Assembly (NCBI RefSeq): GCF_002156875.1
Contig: NZ_NCSY01000001.1
Coordinates: 615,142-679,141, forward strand
Reading direction: 5' to 3'
Source of the DNA: Bacillus sp. EAC
GTDB taxonomy: Bacteria > Bacillota > Bacilli > Bacillales > Bacillaceae_G
Length of the DNA: 64,000 bases
Shown here: in pieces, positions 29,855 to 38,652 of the stretch
How positions within the stretch are numbered: the first letter of the stretch is position 1
How the letters are laid out: each line of letters begins with the position of its first letter
Position numbers and translations under genes: made by a program
The notes under the pieces: generated by a model
The model's database searches: none
The model's input: the letters and a program-made list of their open reading frames with translations, nothing else
What the model was told of the DNA's origin: nothing

Positions 29855-31728
29855 ACAAATAAATCGACCCCTGTATATTCACGACTTGATAATAAACTAT
29901 TATTAAACTTCATTTCACTTACTTTCTTTTCCTGCTCATTATTAAATGGTAAACATTTTAAAGTGGATAAATGAAAATCGTGTTTTGCAAGGCTTTCTTT
30001 AATAACTGGTAGCGTAGTTGATATGATCGTATTTAACTGTTCTTCATTATTAAAAATTGTCACATTTACCACTCTATTTTGTATTGATACATCAACCATC
30101 GTTTCTTTTAAAGTTTCTAGCTCCAGAAAAAAAAGAATATGACAATAGTTTGACTGAATTTGTTTTGAATCGGTTGAGCTTTCTTTTCCAGTCCATTGAA
30201 TGGTTAAATCTGTTGACCAATTATTAAGGAAGATTGGAAAGGTCGTTGACAAATGGTATTCTGGACCATTTTGATGGACTGAAGTAATTTGCTGATTTGA
30301 CACTTTTGTAATTAATTGTTCAATCGATTGTTTAAAACTATCGGGTATATTGCTATTCAATGCTTTAAGGGCAATTTCTTTCAAAGTAGGAAATTGTTCA
30401 CTTAATGCCGATTTATTTAAATTAGTTAAGTGACGTAATTTATTCTCAAAATCCATTCCCATTAAGTCATTATGTTTATTGATTTGTTTTGCAAATTGAT
30501 CAGAGTTAATGTCTTGTCCGATGAATTCATGTTTATTTAAAAGTTGGAATAAATCATTTGCTGAATCATCTACTGTCGAATTCACTCCATTTAATAGCTG
30601 GTTTTGTAGGAATAGCTTCGTCATTTCATTTAAATGATCATTTTCATTTATTGAAGACAATATATTTGTTAAAAGATTAGTTTTAAAATCGCCAGTATTC
30701 GAATGATTGGTTATAAAATTTGAAATCTTTACAGTTATTTCTTTTAAGATGTTTTGATTTAATGAAAGTAAATTATTTGCATGATTATTGTTTGTGTCAA
30801 TTAAACTATCATCTAATTGACTAAATACATGGTTTGCAAGATTCATAGGTATTCGTGACAATTCAGTTTTCACCGAATTAAATTCTGGAAGTTCACTAAA
30901 TTCATTTAATACCGTCTTAGCAATTGTAGGAGAGTTTCCCGTTAATTTAAACAAATTATTGAATACACTTTCCTTGAATATTGCCGAATTCTCACTATTT
31001 TTTACTGCAAATTGATTATTCCATTGAGTGAGAACTTCTGGTTCATCATTTGAAATTAAGATCTGATTTGCAAGATTACTTTGCTCACTTCTAAAATTTG
31101 TAATACGATTATTATTTTGTATCAATTTGATCATGGATTGTAATTGTTTGATCGACATATTAGATTGTAGTTCATCAGGTATTTCAGTTAGATTTGATAG
31201 TAGATTTGATAGTTCATTCTGTGATCCTTCAACCAATGTTTGTAATAGTTTTTCAGTTATAGGAAAATTCTTTTTGATTAAGAAAGAAATCGAGTCTAAT
31301 ACCAACTGCTTATTTGGCGATTTCATCAATTGATTGATTGCCTCTAGGACTTCCCCTTTATTAATAGGGCGTTCACTTTGAAGGAATAATTTAATAACCG
31401 AATCAGATTCTTTCGAAAATGGAATATCTAATTCCTTTAATATTTGCATCGAATTTTTTTGATCATTTTGTTTAATCTCTGAAATGACTTTTAATTCTGC
31501 TTTTCCATCCTTAAATTCTTTTACTTCAAAGTAAAATTTCCCTTTTGTAAGTGCTTCTTCTACTACTGTAGCAGTTATTATTTTCCCATTAATAATGATT
31601 CTAGCAGTACCGTCTTCAGCAAGTTCATTTACTTTCCCAACAACGATTTGCCCAACTTTTAATTCGTTATTCGGTAGAAAATATTTTGCATTTGTAGCGA
31701 GTACTGTTGAAATACCTGCATTTTGCAT
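29851..31728 (-). CDS. ylqG: FliK-like protein with C-terminal hook-length control domain (YlqG)
   Basis: A 625-residue protein. An N-terminal beta-rich region (about 20-70, VGQIVVGKVNELAEDGTARI) is followed by a long Asn/Leu/Ser-rich helical region, and a C-terminal domain (about 500-600; LTIQWTGKE, CHILFFLELETLKETMVDVS) that resembles the FliK Flg_hook domain. It pairs with the FlhB-like ylqH by a 4-base overlap. The same gene pair occurs in B. subtilis next to rnhB. Function is not established; a link to type III export is an inference. Confidence 0.75.
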   Translation of the reverse strand: MQNAGISTVLATNAKYFLPNNELKVGQIVVGKVNELAEDGTARIIINGKIITATVVEEALTKGKFYFEVKEFKDGKAELKVISEIKQNDQKNSMQILKELDIPFSKESDSVIKLFLQSERPINKGEVLEAINQLMKSPNKQLVLDSISFLIKKNFPITEKLLQTLVEGSQNELSNLLSNLTEIPDELQSNMSIKQLQSMIKLIQNNNRITNFRSEQSNLANQILISNDEPEVLTQWNNQFAVKNSENSAIFKESVFNNLFKLTGNSPTIAKTVLNEFSELPEFNSVKTELSRIPMNLANHVFSQLDDSLIDTNNNHANNLLSLNQNILKEITVKISNFITNHSNTGDFKTNLLTNILSSINENDHLNEMTKLFLQNQLLNGVNSTVDDSANDLFQLLNKHEFIGQDINSDQFAKQINKHNDLMGMDFENKLRHLTNLNKSALSEQFPTLKEIALKALNSNIPDSFKQSIEQLITKVSNQQITSVHQNGPEYHLSTTFPIFLNNWSTDLTIQWTGKESSTDSKQIQSNYCHILFFLELETLKETMVDVSIQNRVVNVTIFNNEEQLNTIISTTLPVIKESLAKHDFHLSTLKCLPFNNEQEKKVSEMKFNNSLLSSREYTGVDLFV

Positions 31729-31742
31729 AATTTATCAATCCT

Positions 31743-32504
31743 TTATTTTCCCTTTATAGGTGCAAATGATTTACGATGCTCGTGGATAATACCATTTACT
31801 TCAATCGCTTCAAGATGTTCTTTTGTCCCATAGCCCATATGCTTTTCAAACCCATACTGTGGATATTGTTTTCCTAGCTCAGTCATTAACGAGTCTCTAG
31901 TTTCTTTTGCTAATACCGATGCTGCAGCGATACTGATACTCGTTGCATCACCTTTAATGATCGAAGTTTGAGAAATATTTAACGGCAACTTCATCGCATC
32001 AATTAATAAATGCTCTGGCGATTGGTTTAACTGTTCAATTGCTCGCTGCATTGCTAATTTAGTCGCCTCATAAATATTGATATTGTCAATTTCAGTAGAA
32101 CTGGCAATTCCAACACCATATGAAATTGCCTCGCGCTTTATGCGTTCAACGAAATACTGCCTTTTTTCTTTTGATAATTTTTTCGAATCATCTAACCCTA
32201 TCAAAGTATTATTCTCATCTAATATAACTGCTGCTGCTACTACAGGACCTGCTAAAGGGCCTCTGCCAACTTCATCTACACCTGCTATTAGTTTAATATT
32301 TTTTTTGTACAGATTAGTTTCGTACTCCATCATCGTTTGAAATTTAAGATGAGCTAATTCAATTTTCTCTTGATCTCTAAACCATTTTGCTATTAATTTC
32401 TGAACGCCTACTCTTTGATCATTTTGCAATTCATTTAAAATCTCACTTTTTTTATCGGTTAGTCCATTTAGTAGTATTTTTATTTCTTCAATTGTTTGTG
32501 TCAT
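31743..32504 (-). CDS. rnhB: Ribonuclease HII
   Basis: Removes RNA from RNA-DNA hybrids and misincorporated ribonucleotides; 253 residues. An N-terminal extension of about 70 residues typical of Bacillus precedes the catalytic domain. The catalytic acids D77 and E78 (AGVDEVGRGPLAG) and the later LLIDAMKL Asp are present. It lies 14 bases upstream of ylqG, so they are likely co-transcribed. Confidence 0.97.
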   Translation of the reverse strand: MTQTIEEIKILLNGLTDKKSEILNELQNDQRVGVQKLIAKWFRDQEKIELAHLKFQTMMEYETNLYKKNIKLIAGVDEVGRGPLAGPVVAAAVILDENNTLIGLDDSKKLSKEKRQYFVERIKREAISYGVGIASSTEIDNINIYEATKLAMQRAIEQLNQSPEHLLIDAMKLPLNISQTSIIKGDATSISIAAASVLAKETRDSLMTELGKQYPQYGFEKHMGYGTKEHLEAIEVNGIIHEHRKSFAPIKGK

Positions 32505-32556
32505 AGGTTGAAACTCCTTATAAACATTTTATCGGTTAAAATTGTTCAAATTACAT

Positions 32557-32599
32557 TAAAAAAGAAGAAAGTACGCTCTAGTCACGCGCACTTTCTTCT
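32557..32599 (-). terminator. Strong terminator starting inside the end of rbgA
   Basis: A 14-base stem (one G-T pair) of 32586-32599 with 32563-32576, 9-base loop, followed on the minus strand by six T. The upstream arm encodes the last residues of RbgA and the loop holds its stop codon. Confidence 0.85.
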
Positions 32600-33477
32600 A
32601 TTAATTCTTCCTTCACTTCATGCATAGCTGGATTTTCAAAAGATAATCTCCCTAATTTACCTGCTCTTAATTCACGTAAGAACAAATCAGACGTTTTATC
32701 ATAATCAATTATTCCACCAGACATTAGAAGTCCACGTTTTTTTCCAATATGATCAAATATTGGTACGACATCATCTGAAAATAAAATCTCATCTGCCATA
32801 TCGTATCTTTCTTTTAAAACTTTTGGATAGTACTCACTTAAGTACTTAATTGCATAGACCATTACTTCTTGTAAATTAATGATACTATCTTTTATCGCAC
32901 CAGTAGTAGCTAATCTGAGTCCAACTAGTTGATCTTCGAATTTAGGCCATAAAATACCTGGTGTATCAAGTAATTCGATTTCTTTCCCGACTTTAATCCA
33001 CTGCTGTGCTTGAGTCACACCTGGTCGATCACCTGTTTTAGCAATGTTTTTACGAGCAAGTTTATTAATTAATGTTGATTTACCCACATTTGGAATTCCA
33101 ACAATTAATGCCCTTATTGCTCTTGGTTTAATACCTTTTGCTATCATCTTATCGAATTTTTCTTTTACTAATAATTGACATGAAGTAATAATTGCTTTTA
33201 ATCCTTGTCCAGATTGAGCATCTATAGCAATTGCCATTACACCTTGTTTCTCATAATGTGCTAGCCATTGTTGAGTAATTCTAGGATCAGCTAAATCTGC
33301 TTTATTTAATAAAAGTAATCTCGGCTTATTTGAAATAATTTCATCGATCATTGGATTTCTTGAAGCAGCCGGTACCCTTGCATCAGCTAATTCTATTACA
33401 ACATCGATTACTGATAACTTTTCAGTAACTTGTCTTCTAGCTTTTGCCATATGGCCAGGAAACCATTGAATTGTCAT
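32578..33477 (-). CDS. rbgA: Ribosome biogenesis GTPase RbgA (YlqF)
   Basis: Circularly permuted GTPase needed for late 50S assembly (L16 incorporation), 299 residues. The permuted order is visible: G4 NKAD at 58-61 comes before G1 GIPNVGKST at 127-135 and G3 DTPG at 171-174. A C-terminal RNA-binding region follows. AAGGTGG precedes the ATG. Its end overlaps a terminator stem. Confidence 0.97.
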   Translation of the reverse strand: MTIQWFPGHMAKARRQVTEKLSVIDVVIELADARVPAASRNPMIDEIISNKPRLLLLNKADLADPRITQQWLAHYEKQGVMAIAIDAQSGQGLKAIITSCQLLVKEKFDKMIAKGIKPRAIRALIVGIPNVGKSTLINKLARKNIAKTGDRPGVTQAQQWIKVGKEIELLDTPGILWPKFEDQLVGLRLATTGAIKDSIINLQEVMVYAIKYLSEYYPKVLKERYDMADEILFSDDVVPIFDHIGKKRGLLMSGGIIDYDKTSDLFLRELRAGKLGRLSFENPAMHEVKEELIEESARD

Positions 33478-33522
33478 GTTGCCACCTTCTTTTACAATAT
33501 ATAATTAACGAGATGCGTTTGG

Positions 33523-34077
33523 CTATTTCGCCATTTCGACCTCTGATAATGGCCAGAATACAAAACTTGCACGACCTAATATTTCTTTTTGACTAACCGT
33601 TCCGATAATGCGACTATCTTTACTTAATCTACGATTATCACCTAATACAAACACTTGGCCTTTAGGAACTGTTTTCTTACCTGTAATTTCTTCTAATTTA
33701 AAATCTTCAGTAAGTGGACCATCTGTAGTTTCTTTTTTATATTCATTTAAATACGGCTCTTTGTAAGGCTTACCGTTAACATAAAGTACATCGTTTCTAT
33801 ACTCTACTGTATCACCTGGAAGGCCGATTACTCGTTTAATATAATCTTTCTCTTTTGTTGCATGAAATACTACAATGTCAAATCGCTTAGGTTCATGTAG
33901 TTTATAGACAATTTTATTTACAATCATTCTACTTTGATCTTGTAGTGTTGGCATCATTGAAATACCATCTACTAGAACTGGTGTAAATAGGAATGTACGA
34001 ATTCCTAATGCTAGTACTAGAGCAATAAAAATTGTTTTAATTAATTCCCAAATGCCTCCACCGTTGCTTTCCTTCAA
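33523..34077 (-). CDS. sipS: Type I signal peptidase (SipS/LepB family)
   Basis: Membrane-anchored serine peptidase that cleaves secretory signal peptides. I take the TTG at 34077 as start (GGAGGG 6 bases upstream), giving 184 residues, the length of B. subtilis SipS. One N-terminal membrane anchor (about 9-30), catalytic S40 (DGISMMPTL) and K81 (DYIKRVIGLPGD), and the box E motif GDNRRLSKDSR are present. An upstream in-frame ATG at 34101 would place the ribosome site inside the gene. Paralogue naming is by position only. Confidence 0.9.
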   Translation of the reverse strand: MKESNGGGIWELIKTIFIALVLALGIRTFLFTPVLVDGISMMPTLQDQSRMIVNKIVYKLHEPKRFDIVVFHATKEKDYIKRVIGLPGDTVEYRNDVLYVNGKPYKEPYLNEYKKETTDGPLTEDFKLEEITGKKTVPKGQVFVLGDNRRLSKDSRIIGTVSQKEILGRASFVFWPLSEVEMAK

Positions 34078-34099
34078 GCTAATCCCTCCAATTATTACC

Positions 34100-34117
34100 A
34101 TACCTTTATTAAGGTAT
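34100..34117 (-). repeat. Perfect inverted repeat in the sipS leader
   Basis: ATACCTT-N4-AAGGTAT, a 7-base perfect hairpin lying 12 bases upstream of the sipS ribosome site, with no T run. It may be an RNA structure affecting translation or an operator. Confidence 0.5.
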
Positions 34118-34165
34118 TAATGCTCAGTAAATTTACAAATGCTTATGTATTCTATTTTACTTTTT

Positions 34166-34194
34166 ATTATATCCATTATCTACAAAAATTGGAA
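34166..34194 (-). promoter_or_regulatory. Candidate promoter of sipS
   Basis: On the minus strand a perfect TATAAT (34166-34171) with TTCCAA 17 bases upstream. It begins right after the rplS terminator, so sipS-rbgA is likely a separate transcript. Confidence 0.5.
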
Positions 34195-34225
34195 AAAAAG
34201 GAGCTTGTTTAATACAAGCTCCTTT
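34193..34225 (-). terminator. Terminator after rplS
   Basis: Minus-strand stem of 12 bases (AAAGGAGCTTGT arms, 34197-34208 with 34214-34225) and a 5-base loop, followed by a T run. It starts 8 bases past the rplS stop. Confidence 0.9.
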
Positions 34226-34232
34226 CAAAAGA

Positions 34233-34577
34233 CTATCGAAGTTCTTTAATTCTTGCTTTTTTACCAGTAAGTGCACGTAGGTAGTAAAGTTTAGCACGAC
34301 GTACTTTACCGCGACGAACAACGTCTAATTTAGCAATTTTTGGAGTGTGTAATGGGAACGCACGTTCAACACCAACACCGTAAGAAATTTTACGAACTGT
34401 GAAAGTTTCGCTAATTCCGCCACCACGACGTTTAATAACTACACCTTCGAATAATTGGATACGCTCACGAGTACCCTCAACAACTTTAACGTGAACTCGT
34501 ACAGTATCACCAGGACGGAATGCTGGTAAGTCAGTTCTAAGTTGTTCTTTAGTAATTTCGTTAATTAAACTTTGCAT
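34233..34577 (-). CDS. rplS: 50S ribosomal protein L19
   Basis: L19, at the 30S-50S interface, 114 residues. Conserved stretches are [20 protein letters not shown] near 20-40 and [21 protein letters not shown] near 58-78. It follows trmD but has its own promoter, leader and terminator. Confidence 0.98.
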   Translation of the reverse strand: MQSLINEITKEQLRTDLPAFRPGDTVRVHVKVVEGTRERIQLFEGVVIKRRGGGISETFTVRKISYGVGVERAFPLHTPKIAKLDVVRRGKVRRAKLYYLRALTGKKARIKELR

Positions 34578-34589
34578 AATTTATGCTCC

Positions 34590-34672
34590 CCTTTTCCAAC
34601 CGATGCTCTTACAAGATTTATCACTCACAGCGGAACACCGAGAATAAAGGCTTAAGTATTACCTAAGCCACA
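34590..34672 (-). ncRNA. Candidate L19 leader RNA
   Basis: The 5' region of rplS contains two apparent hairpins: GGCTTAGG/CTTAAGCC-like at 34647-34667, and a segment around 34620-34645 that includes TCGGTGTTCCGCTGTGAGTGA. Bacilli carry a conserved L19 leader in this place that is thought to bind L19 for feedback control. I match it by position and general layout, not by a covariance model, so boundaries are approximate. Confidence 0.5.
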
Positions 34673-34676
34673 AGTT

Positions 34677-34705
34677 ATATTAACATATTCTATACTTGTA
34701 TGCAA
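34677..34705 (-). promoter_or_regulatory. Candidate promoter of rplS
   Basis: TTGCAT (34700-34705), 17 bases, TAATAT (34677-34682) with a TG one base upstream of the -10, an extended -10 element, just beyond the trmD stop. Confidence 0.6.
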
Positions 34706-35455
34706 CTAATTTTCAAGTTTCATTTCTTCTTTTACTTGCTGCATCCACTTTGCTTCTTTTTTATCTAATTGGTAGTCTTCTAGCAAGTCTGGTCTACGTT
34801 CAAGTGTCCGTTTAAATGATTGCTTTGTTCGCCATTCTTCAATATGTGCATGATTTCCAGATAATAACACATCTGGTACCTTATGACCTCTAAATTCAGC
34901 CGGTCTTGTATAGTGAGGATGCTCTAATAGCCCAGTACTAAACGAATCTTCTATTTTAGATGTTGTATTACCAAGTACTCCAGGAAGCAATCTGACAACA
35001 CTATCAGCGATTACCATAGCCCCTAGTTCCCCACCAGTTAGTACATAATCTCCAATTGAGATTTCATCTGTTACAACATGCTGACGAATACGTTCATCAT
35101 AGCCTTCATAATGGCCACAAATAAAAATTAAATGATCTTCGCTTGCAAGTTCCTCAGCTTTTTTCTGACTAAAGCGCTCACCTTGAGGGCATAGAAGTAC
35201 GATTCTAGGCTTATTTTCGCTTTTGGATACTAAATCATCAACCGCATCAAAAATAGGCTGTGGAGCAAGTACCATTCCAGCGCCGCCACCATACGGATAA
35301 TCATCTACATTTGAATGTTTGTTCGTGGAGTATTCCCTAAAATTAACACAACGGAATTGAACTGCCTCTTTTTCTTGAGCCTTCCTTAAGATTGAGGAAT
35401 TTAACACTCCTTCAAACATTTCCGGGAAAAGTGTTAAGAAATCTACTTTCATCAT
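34706..35455 (-). CDS. trmD: tRNA (guanine-37-N1) methyltransferase TrmD
   Basis: SPOUT-class enzyme, 249 residues, methylating G37 next to the anticodon to prevent frameshifting. The N-terminal [20 protein letters not shown] and the knot motif [17 protein letters not shown] near 130-147 identify it. The ATG at 35455 overlaps the rimM stop (ATGA); a second ATG follows immediately and either may be used. Confidence 0.97.
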   Translation of the reverse strand: MMKVDFLTLFPEMFEGVLNSSILRKAQEKEAVQFRCVNFREYSTNKHSNVDDYPYGGGAGMVLAPQPIFDAVDDLVSKSENKPRIVLLCPQGERFSQKKAEELASEDHLIFICGHYEGYDERIRQHVVTDEISIGDYVLTGGELGAMVIADSVVRLLPGVLGNTTSKIEDSFSTGLLEHPHYTRPAEFRGHKVPDVLLSGNHAHIEEWRTKQSFKRTLERRPDLLEDYQLDKKEAKWMQQVKEEMKLEN

Positions 35456-35967
35456 AGAAGACCTTCCATTAGTTCTATTTTAACTAATTTATTTTCTACA
35501 TCGACTTCTTTTACGATTTGCTCGATATAAGGAATTAAAGCATCTTTTTGGCCTTTTCGTTGAATAACCCAAACATCATTTGCACCAGGAGATAAAATTT
35601 CTTTGATTTTACCTATTTCTTCACCATCTACCGTTTCCACCATACAACCAACAATTTCATGGTAATAGAATTCATTTTTGCCTAAGTTATGCAATTGATC
35701 TTCCGTTATTTTTAAGATGCTATTTTTCAAAGGTTCAACTGCATTTAATGAGTCGAAATTTTCAAAAGTAAGTAAGTCAAAATTTTTATGTACACGATGA
35801 CTAGTTACTTTTAGTGTAGATGGTGTTTCTTCATTTTGTTTAAATAAGTATAATGTATTGCCCTTTTTATATCGTTTTTCTGGAAAGTCAGTCCGTGAAA
35901 TAACTCGTACTTCTCCACGAACTCCATGAGTATTAACTATTTTTCCGACATTAAAATATTTCGTCAT
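35452..35967 (-). CDS. rimM: 16S rRNA processing protein RimM
   Basis: 30S maturation factor that binds S19, 171 residues. The N-terminal domain begins [20 protein letters not shown] and the C-terminal PRC-barrel has [23 protein letters not shown] precedes the ATG. In B. subtilis ylqD lies just upstream, but here there is only a short gap with a terminator. Confidence 0.96.
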   Translation of the reverse strand: MTKYFNVGKIVNTHGVRGEVRVISRTDFPEKRYKKGNTLYLFKQNEETPSTLKVTSHRVHKNFDLLTFENFDSLNAVEPLKNSILKITEDQLHNLGKNEFYYHEIVGCMVETVDGEEIGKIKEILSPGANDVWVIQRKGQKDALIPYIEQIVKEVDVENKLVKIELMEGLL

Positions 35968-36047
35968 GTTTTTACCTCTATAAAATTATTTACTATTCTT
36001 CATTTTTATTGTAGCCATTCGAAGAGTAGATATGTCTCGTTAATGTT

Positions 36048-36079
36048 GAAAACGGTCCTTAGCAAGAGCCAAGGACCGT
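36048..36079 (-). terminator. Terminator after khpA
   Basis: Minus-strand stem ACGGTCCTT/AAGGACCGT with a 10-base loop, followed by TTTTC. It sits 5 bases past the khpA stop and divides rpsP-khpA from rimM-trmD. Confidence 0.75.
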
Positions 36080-36084
36080 CAGTA

Positions 36085-36327
36085 TTACTGAATATCTAAG
36101 TGAATACGTTTAGCGTGTTCATTACTAGCTGCATATACAACCGTACGAATCGCCTTTGCAATTTTACCATGTTTGCCAATCACTCTACCAGCATCTTCAG
36201 GATTGACCTGTAAATGAAAGTATAGGTTGTTGTCATCTTCTTTTACTTGAAGTGAAATTTCCTCTGGATGGTCTACAAGACTTGAAACAATTGCGTTAAT
36301 GAGTGTATTCATCTTTTTTTCCATCAT
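36085..36327 (-). CDS. khpA: KH-domain RNA-binding protein KhpA (YlqC)
   Basis: Small RNA-binding protein of 80 residues, essentially one KH domain, with the GxxG loop in GRVIGKHGKIAKAIRT (about residues 47-62). In Gram-positive bacteria KhpA partners with KhpB/Jag. The ATG overlaps the rpsP stop by one base (TAATG), so translation is coupled; the ribosome site is weak. Confidence 0.94.
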   Translation of the reverse strand: MMEKKMNTLINAIVSSLVDHPEEISLQVKEDDNNLYFHLQVNPEDAGRVIGKHGKIAKAIRTVVYAASNEHAKRIHLDIQ

Positions 36328-36599
36328 TACTTGCCGTTGCGAGCGTTGTGGAATTTCTCTAAGATACCAGCTTTAGAGAATAAGTTACGAACTGTATCAG
36401 ATGGTTTAGCACCTGTTCCTAACCATTTTAATGCTGCTTCTTCGTTAATTTTGATTTCAGCTGGTTGAGCAACTGGATTATAAGTTCCAATCTCTTCAAT
36501 GAAACGTCCGTCACGAGGAGAACGAGCATCTGCTACTACTACACGATAAAAAGGAGATTTTTTAGCTCCCATACGTTTTAAACGAATTTTAACTGCCAT
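36327..36599 (-). CDS. rpsP: 30S ribosomal protein S16
   Basis: S16, 90 residues. The N-terminus [22 protein letters not shown] and [14 protein letters not shown] are diagnostic. CGGAGGTG precedes the ATG. It is followed directly by khpA. Confidence 0.98.
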   Translation of the reverse strand: MAVKIRLKRMGAKKSPFYRVVVADARSPRDGRFIEEIGTYNPVAQPAEIKINEEAALKWLGTGAKPSDTVRNLFSKAGILEKFHNARNGK

Positions 36600-36638
36600 T
36601 TTTAAAGCACCTCCGAAAATATTTACAACGATTTATAT

Positions 36639-36666
36639 ATTATCAAAAACAATAACTGTTTGTAAA
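36639..36666 (-). promoter_or_regulatory. Promoter of rpsP-khpA
   Basis: Minus-strand TTTACA (36661-36666), 16 bases, GATAAT (36639-36644), each 5 of 6 to consensus, about 40 bases before the rpsP start. Confidence 0.65.
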
Positions 36667-36734
36667 GTAAAATTTCTTAACAGCATTATTTTTTTATTAA
36701 ACAATGTTAAATGTTGGAATTTTATACTAAAAGA

Positions 36735-38078
36735 TTAGAATAGGCCAGGAAACTTAAAGCCCTTTTTCTTCCCTTTTTGCATGCCACCCATCATTTTCAT
36801 CATTTTTTTCATTTCTTCAAACTGTTTTAATAAACGGTTTATTTCTTGAACAGGACGTCCAGATCCTCTAGCTATACGTTTTCTACGACTAGAATTAATA
36901 ATATCTGGTTGTATCTTTTCCTGTTTAGTCATTGATTGAATAATAGCCTCTACATGAGCGATTTGTTTATCGTCAATTTGCATATCATTCAGACCTTTAA
37001 TTTTATTTGCCCCTGGCATCATTTTTAATATATCACCAAGTGGACCCATTTTTTTAACTTGTGAAAGTTGATCTAAGAAATCATCTAATGTAAATGAAGC
37101 TGATCTTAGTTTTTGTTCTAATTCTTTTGCTTTCTCTTGGTCAACGGATTCTTGTGCTTTTTCAATAAGAGTTAACACGTCACCCATTCCTAGAATACGC
37201 GATGCCATTCGTTCTGGATGGAAAGGCTCAAAAGCATCTAGTTTTTCACCAAGACCAACAAATTTAATCGGTGTATTTGTTACAGCACGAATTGATAAAG
37301 CAGCACCACCACGAGTGTCACCATCCAATTTCGTAAGTACAACCCCAGTTAAACCTAATTGATCATTAAAGCTCTGTGCCACATTGACTGCATCTTGTCC
37401 CGTCATTGCATCAACAACAAGGAAGATTTCTTCAGGTTTTGAAAGTTCTTTAATTTGTTCAAGTTCTTCCATCAATCCTTCGTCAATATGTAAACGACCA
37501 GCAGTATCAATTAAGACATAATCAAGATGTTCATCCTTAGCATGCTGAATTGCTTGTTTAGCAATTTCAACTGGACTAACCTGATCTCCCAATGAGAATA
37601 CTGGCATATCCAATTGGCTACCTAACGTTTGGAGCTGTTTAATTGCCGCTGGGCGATAAATATCAGCTGCAACTAAAAGTGGTTTACGATTATACTTTTT
37701 ACGAAGTAAATTTGCTAATTTTCCTGTAGTAGTAGTTTTACCCGCACCTTGTAGTCCAACCATCATAATAACAGTCGGTGGGCGATTTGAAACAGCGATT
37801 TTACTCTGTTCACCACCCATTAAGGCAGTAAGCTCTTCTTGAACTACTTTAACAACATGTTGACCAGGTGTTAAGCTTTGTAATACCTCTTGTCCAATAG
37901 CACGTTCAGAAACACGTTTCACAAAATCTTTAACAACTTTAAAGTTAACGTCAGCTTCAAGTAAAGCTAGGCGTACTTCTCTCATCATTTCCTTGACATC
38001 AGATTCCGTTACTTTACCTTTGCCTCGAACCTTTTGTAATGTCTTTTGAAGTCGGTCGGCTAATCCTTCAAATGCCAT
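36735..38078 (-). CDS. ffh: Signal recognition particle protein Ffh
   Basis: SRP54 GTPase that binds signal peptides and the scRNA, 447 residues. An N domain (1-85), G domain with GLQGAGKTTTTGKLA near 108, DTAGR and TKLDGDTRGG, and a Met-rich M domain from about 300 ending MMKMMGGMQKGKKKGFKFPG are seen. GGAGGACGG precedes the ATG. It follows ylxM by 13 bases. Confidence 0.98.
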   Translation of the reverse strand: MAFEGLADRLQKTLQKVRGKGKVTESDVKEMMREVRLALLEADVNFKVVKDFVKRVSERAIGQEVLQSLTPGQHVVKVVQEELTALMGGEQSKIAVSNRPPTVIMMVGLQGAGKTTTTGKLANLLRKKYNRKPLLVAADIYRPAAIKQLQTLGSQLDMPVFSLGDQVSPVEIAKQAIQHAKDEHLDYVLIDTAGRLHIDEGLMEELEQIKELSKPEEIFLVVDAMTGQDAVNVAQSFNDQLGLTGVVLTKLDGDTRGGAALSIRAVTNTPIKFVGLGEKLDAFEPFHPERMASRILGMGDVLTLIEKAQESVDQEKAKELEQKLRSASFTLDDFLDQLSQVKKMGPLGDILKMMPGANKIKGLNDMQIDDKQIAHVEAIIQSMTKQEKIQPDIINSSRRKRIARGSGRPVQEINRLLKQFEEMKKMMKMMGGMQKGKKKGFKFPGLF

Positions 38079-38091
38079 AAAACCGTCCTCC

Positions 38092-38442
38092 TTATTCTAA
38101 TTTCTCTAACGCTTCGATTGCTCGAAGAAACTCGTCATCTACAACTTTACCCTTTTCAGCGTAAGTTTTCAAATGATTTAAGAGTTCATTTCGTTGTTGA
38201 AATTTTTTTAGAAGTAATAATTTTTCTTCATACTCTTCTAGCATTGCTTCCGTACGCTTTATATTATCATAAACCGCTTGTCTACTAATGCTAAACTCTT
38301 CCGCAATCTCACCTAAAGAATAGTCATCCAAATAGTACAATGACATATAGCTTTGTTGTTTAGGAGTTAACAGAGATTGATAAAAATCATATAGATAATT
38401 GATTCTCATCGTCTTATCTAACATTGTATGATTTGACAACAT
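38092..38442 (-). CDS. ylxM: YlxM family helix-turn-helix protein, SRP-associated
   Basis: A 116-residue protein with a sigma-70 region 4-like helix-turn-helix (about residues 24-70: [20 protein letters not shown], then [20 protein letters not shown]). In several Gram-positive species YlxM precedes ffh and may modulate the SRP pathway. The start is taken at the ATG at 38442 (GGGAG upstream); GTG and TTG codons nearby are alternatives. Confidence 0.92.
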   Translation of the reverse strand: MLSNHTMLDKTMRINYLYDFYQSLLTPKQQSYMSLYYLDDYSLGEIAEEFSISRQAVYDNIKRTEAMLEEYEEKLLLLKKFQQRNELLNHLKTYAEKGKVVDDEFLRAIEALEKLE

Positions 38443-38481
38443 CAACACTCCCTTGTTAAGTGAATTGCCTTTACATATGCT

Positions 38482-38510
38482 AGTTTAACCAAAACTCAAA
38501 CAACTGTCAA
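38482..38510 (-). promoter_or_regulatory. Promoter of ylxM-ffh
   Basis: Perfect -35 TTGACA (38505-38510), 17 bases, TAAACT (38482-38487), about 40 bases before the ylxM start on the minus strand. Confidence 0.75.
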
Positions 38511-38529
38511 GTTATTTACTTGACGAATC

Positions 38530-38554
38530 GAAAAGTGGAAGGCGTTTGTTCAGC
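38530..38554. repeat. Partial copy of the repeat found upstream of def
   Basis: A 25-base stretch (GAAAAGTGGAAGGCGTTTGT plus TCAGC) equals, with one mismatch, the reverse complement of the end of the 127-bp unit at 63728-63981. It sits between the ftsY terminator and the ylxM promoter. Confidence 0.75.
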
Positions 38555-38557
38555 AAC

Positions 38558-38614
38558 AAAAAAAATTAAGACGAAGATTAATGAAAGGTCGTTTTTACTT
38601 TCATTAATCTTCGT
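38558..38614 (-). terminator. Terminator after ftsY
   Basis: A 17-base perfect stem (38571-38587 with 38598-38614) and a 10-base loop, followed 5 bases later by eight T on the minus strand. Confidence 0.88.
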
Positions 38615-38652
38615 ATCTTAAGTTCAACTTTCAAATACTTCTACTTATTTTC

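Noticed and set aside
34078..34101. ATG at 34101 as the signal peptidase start
   Set aside because: It would put the GGAGGG ribosome site inside the coding region and adds 8 residues not expected in SipS; the TTG at 34077 fits better.
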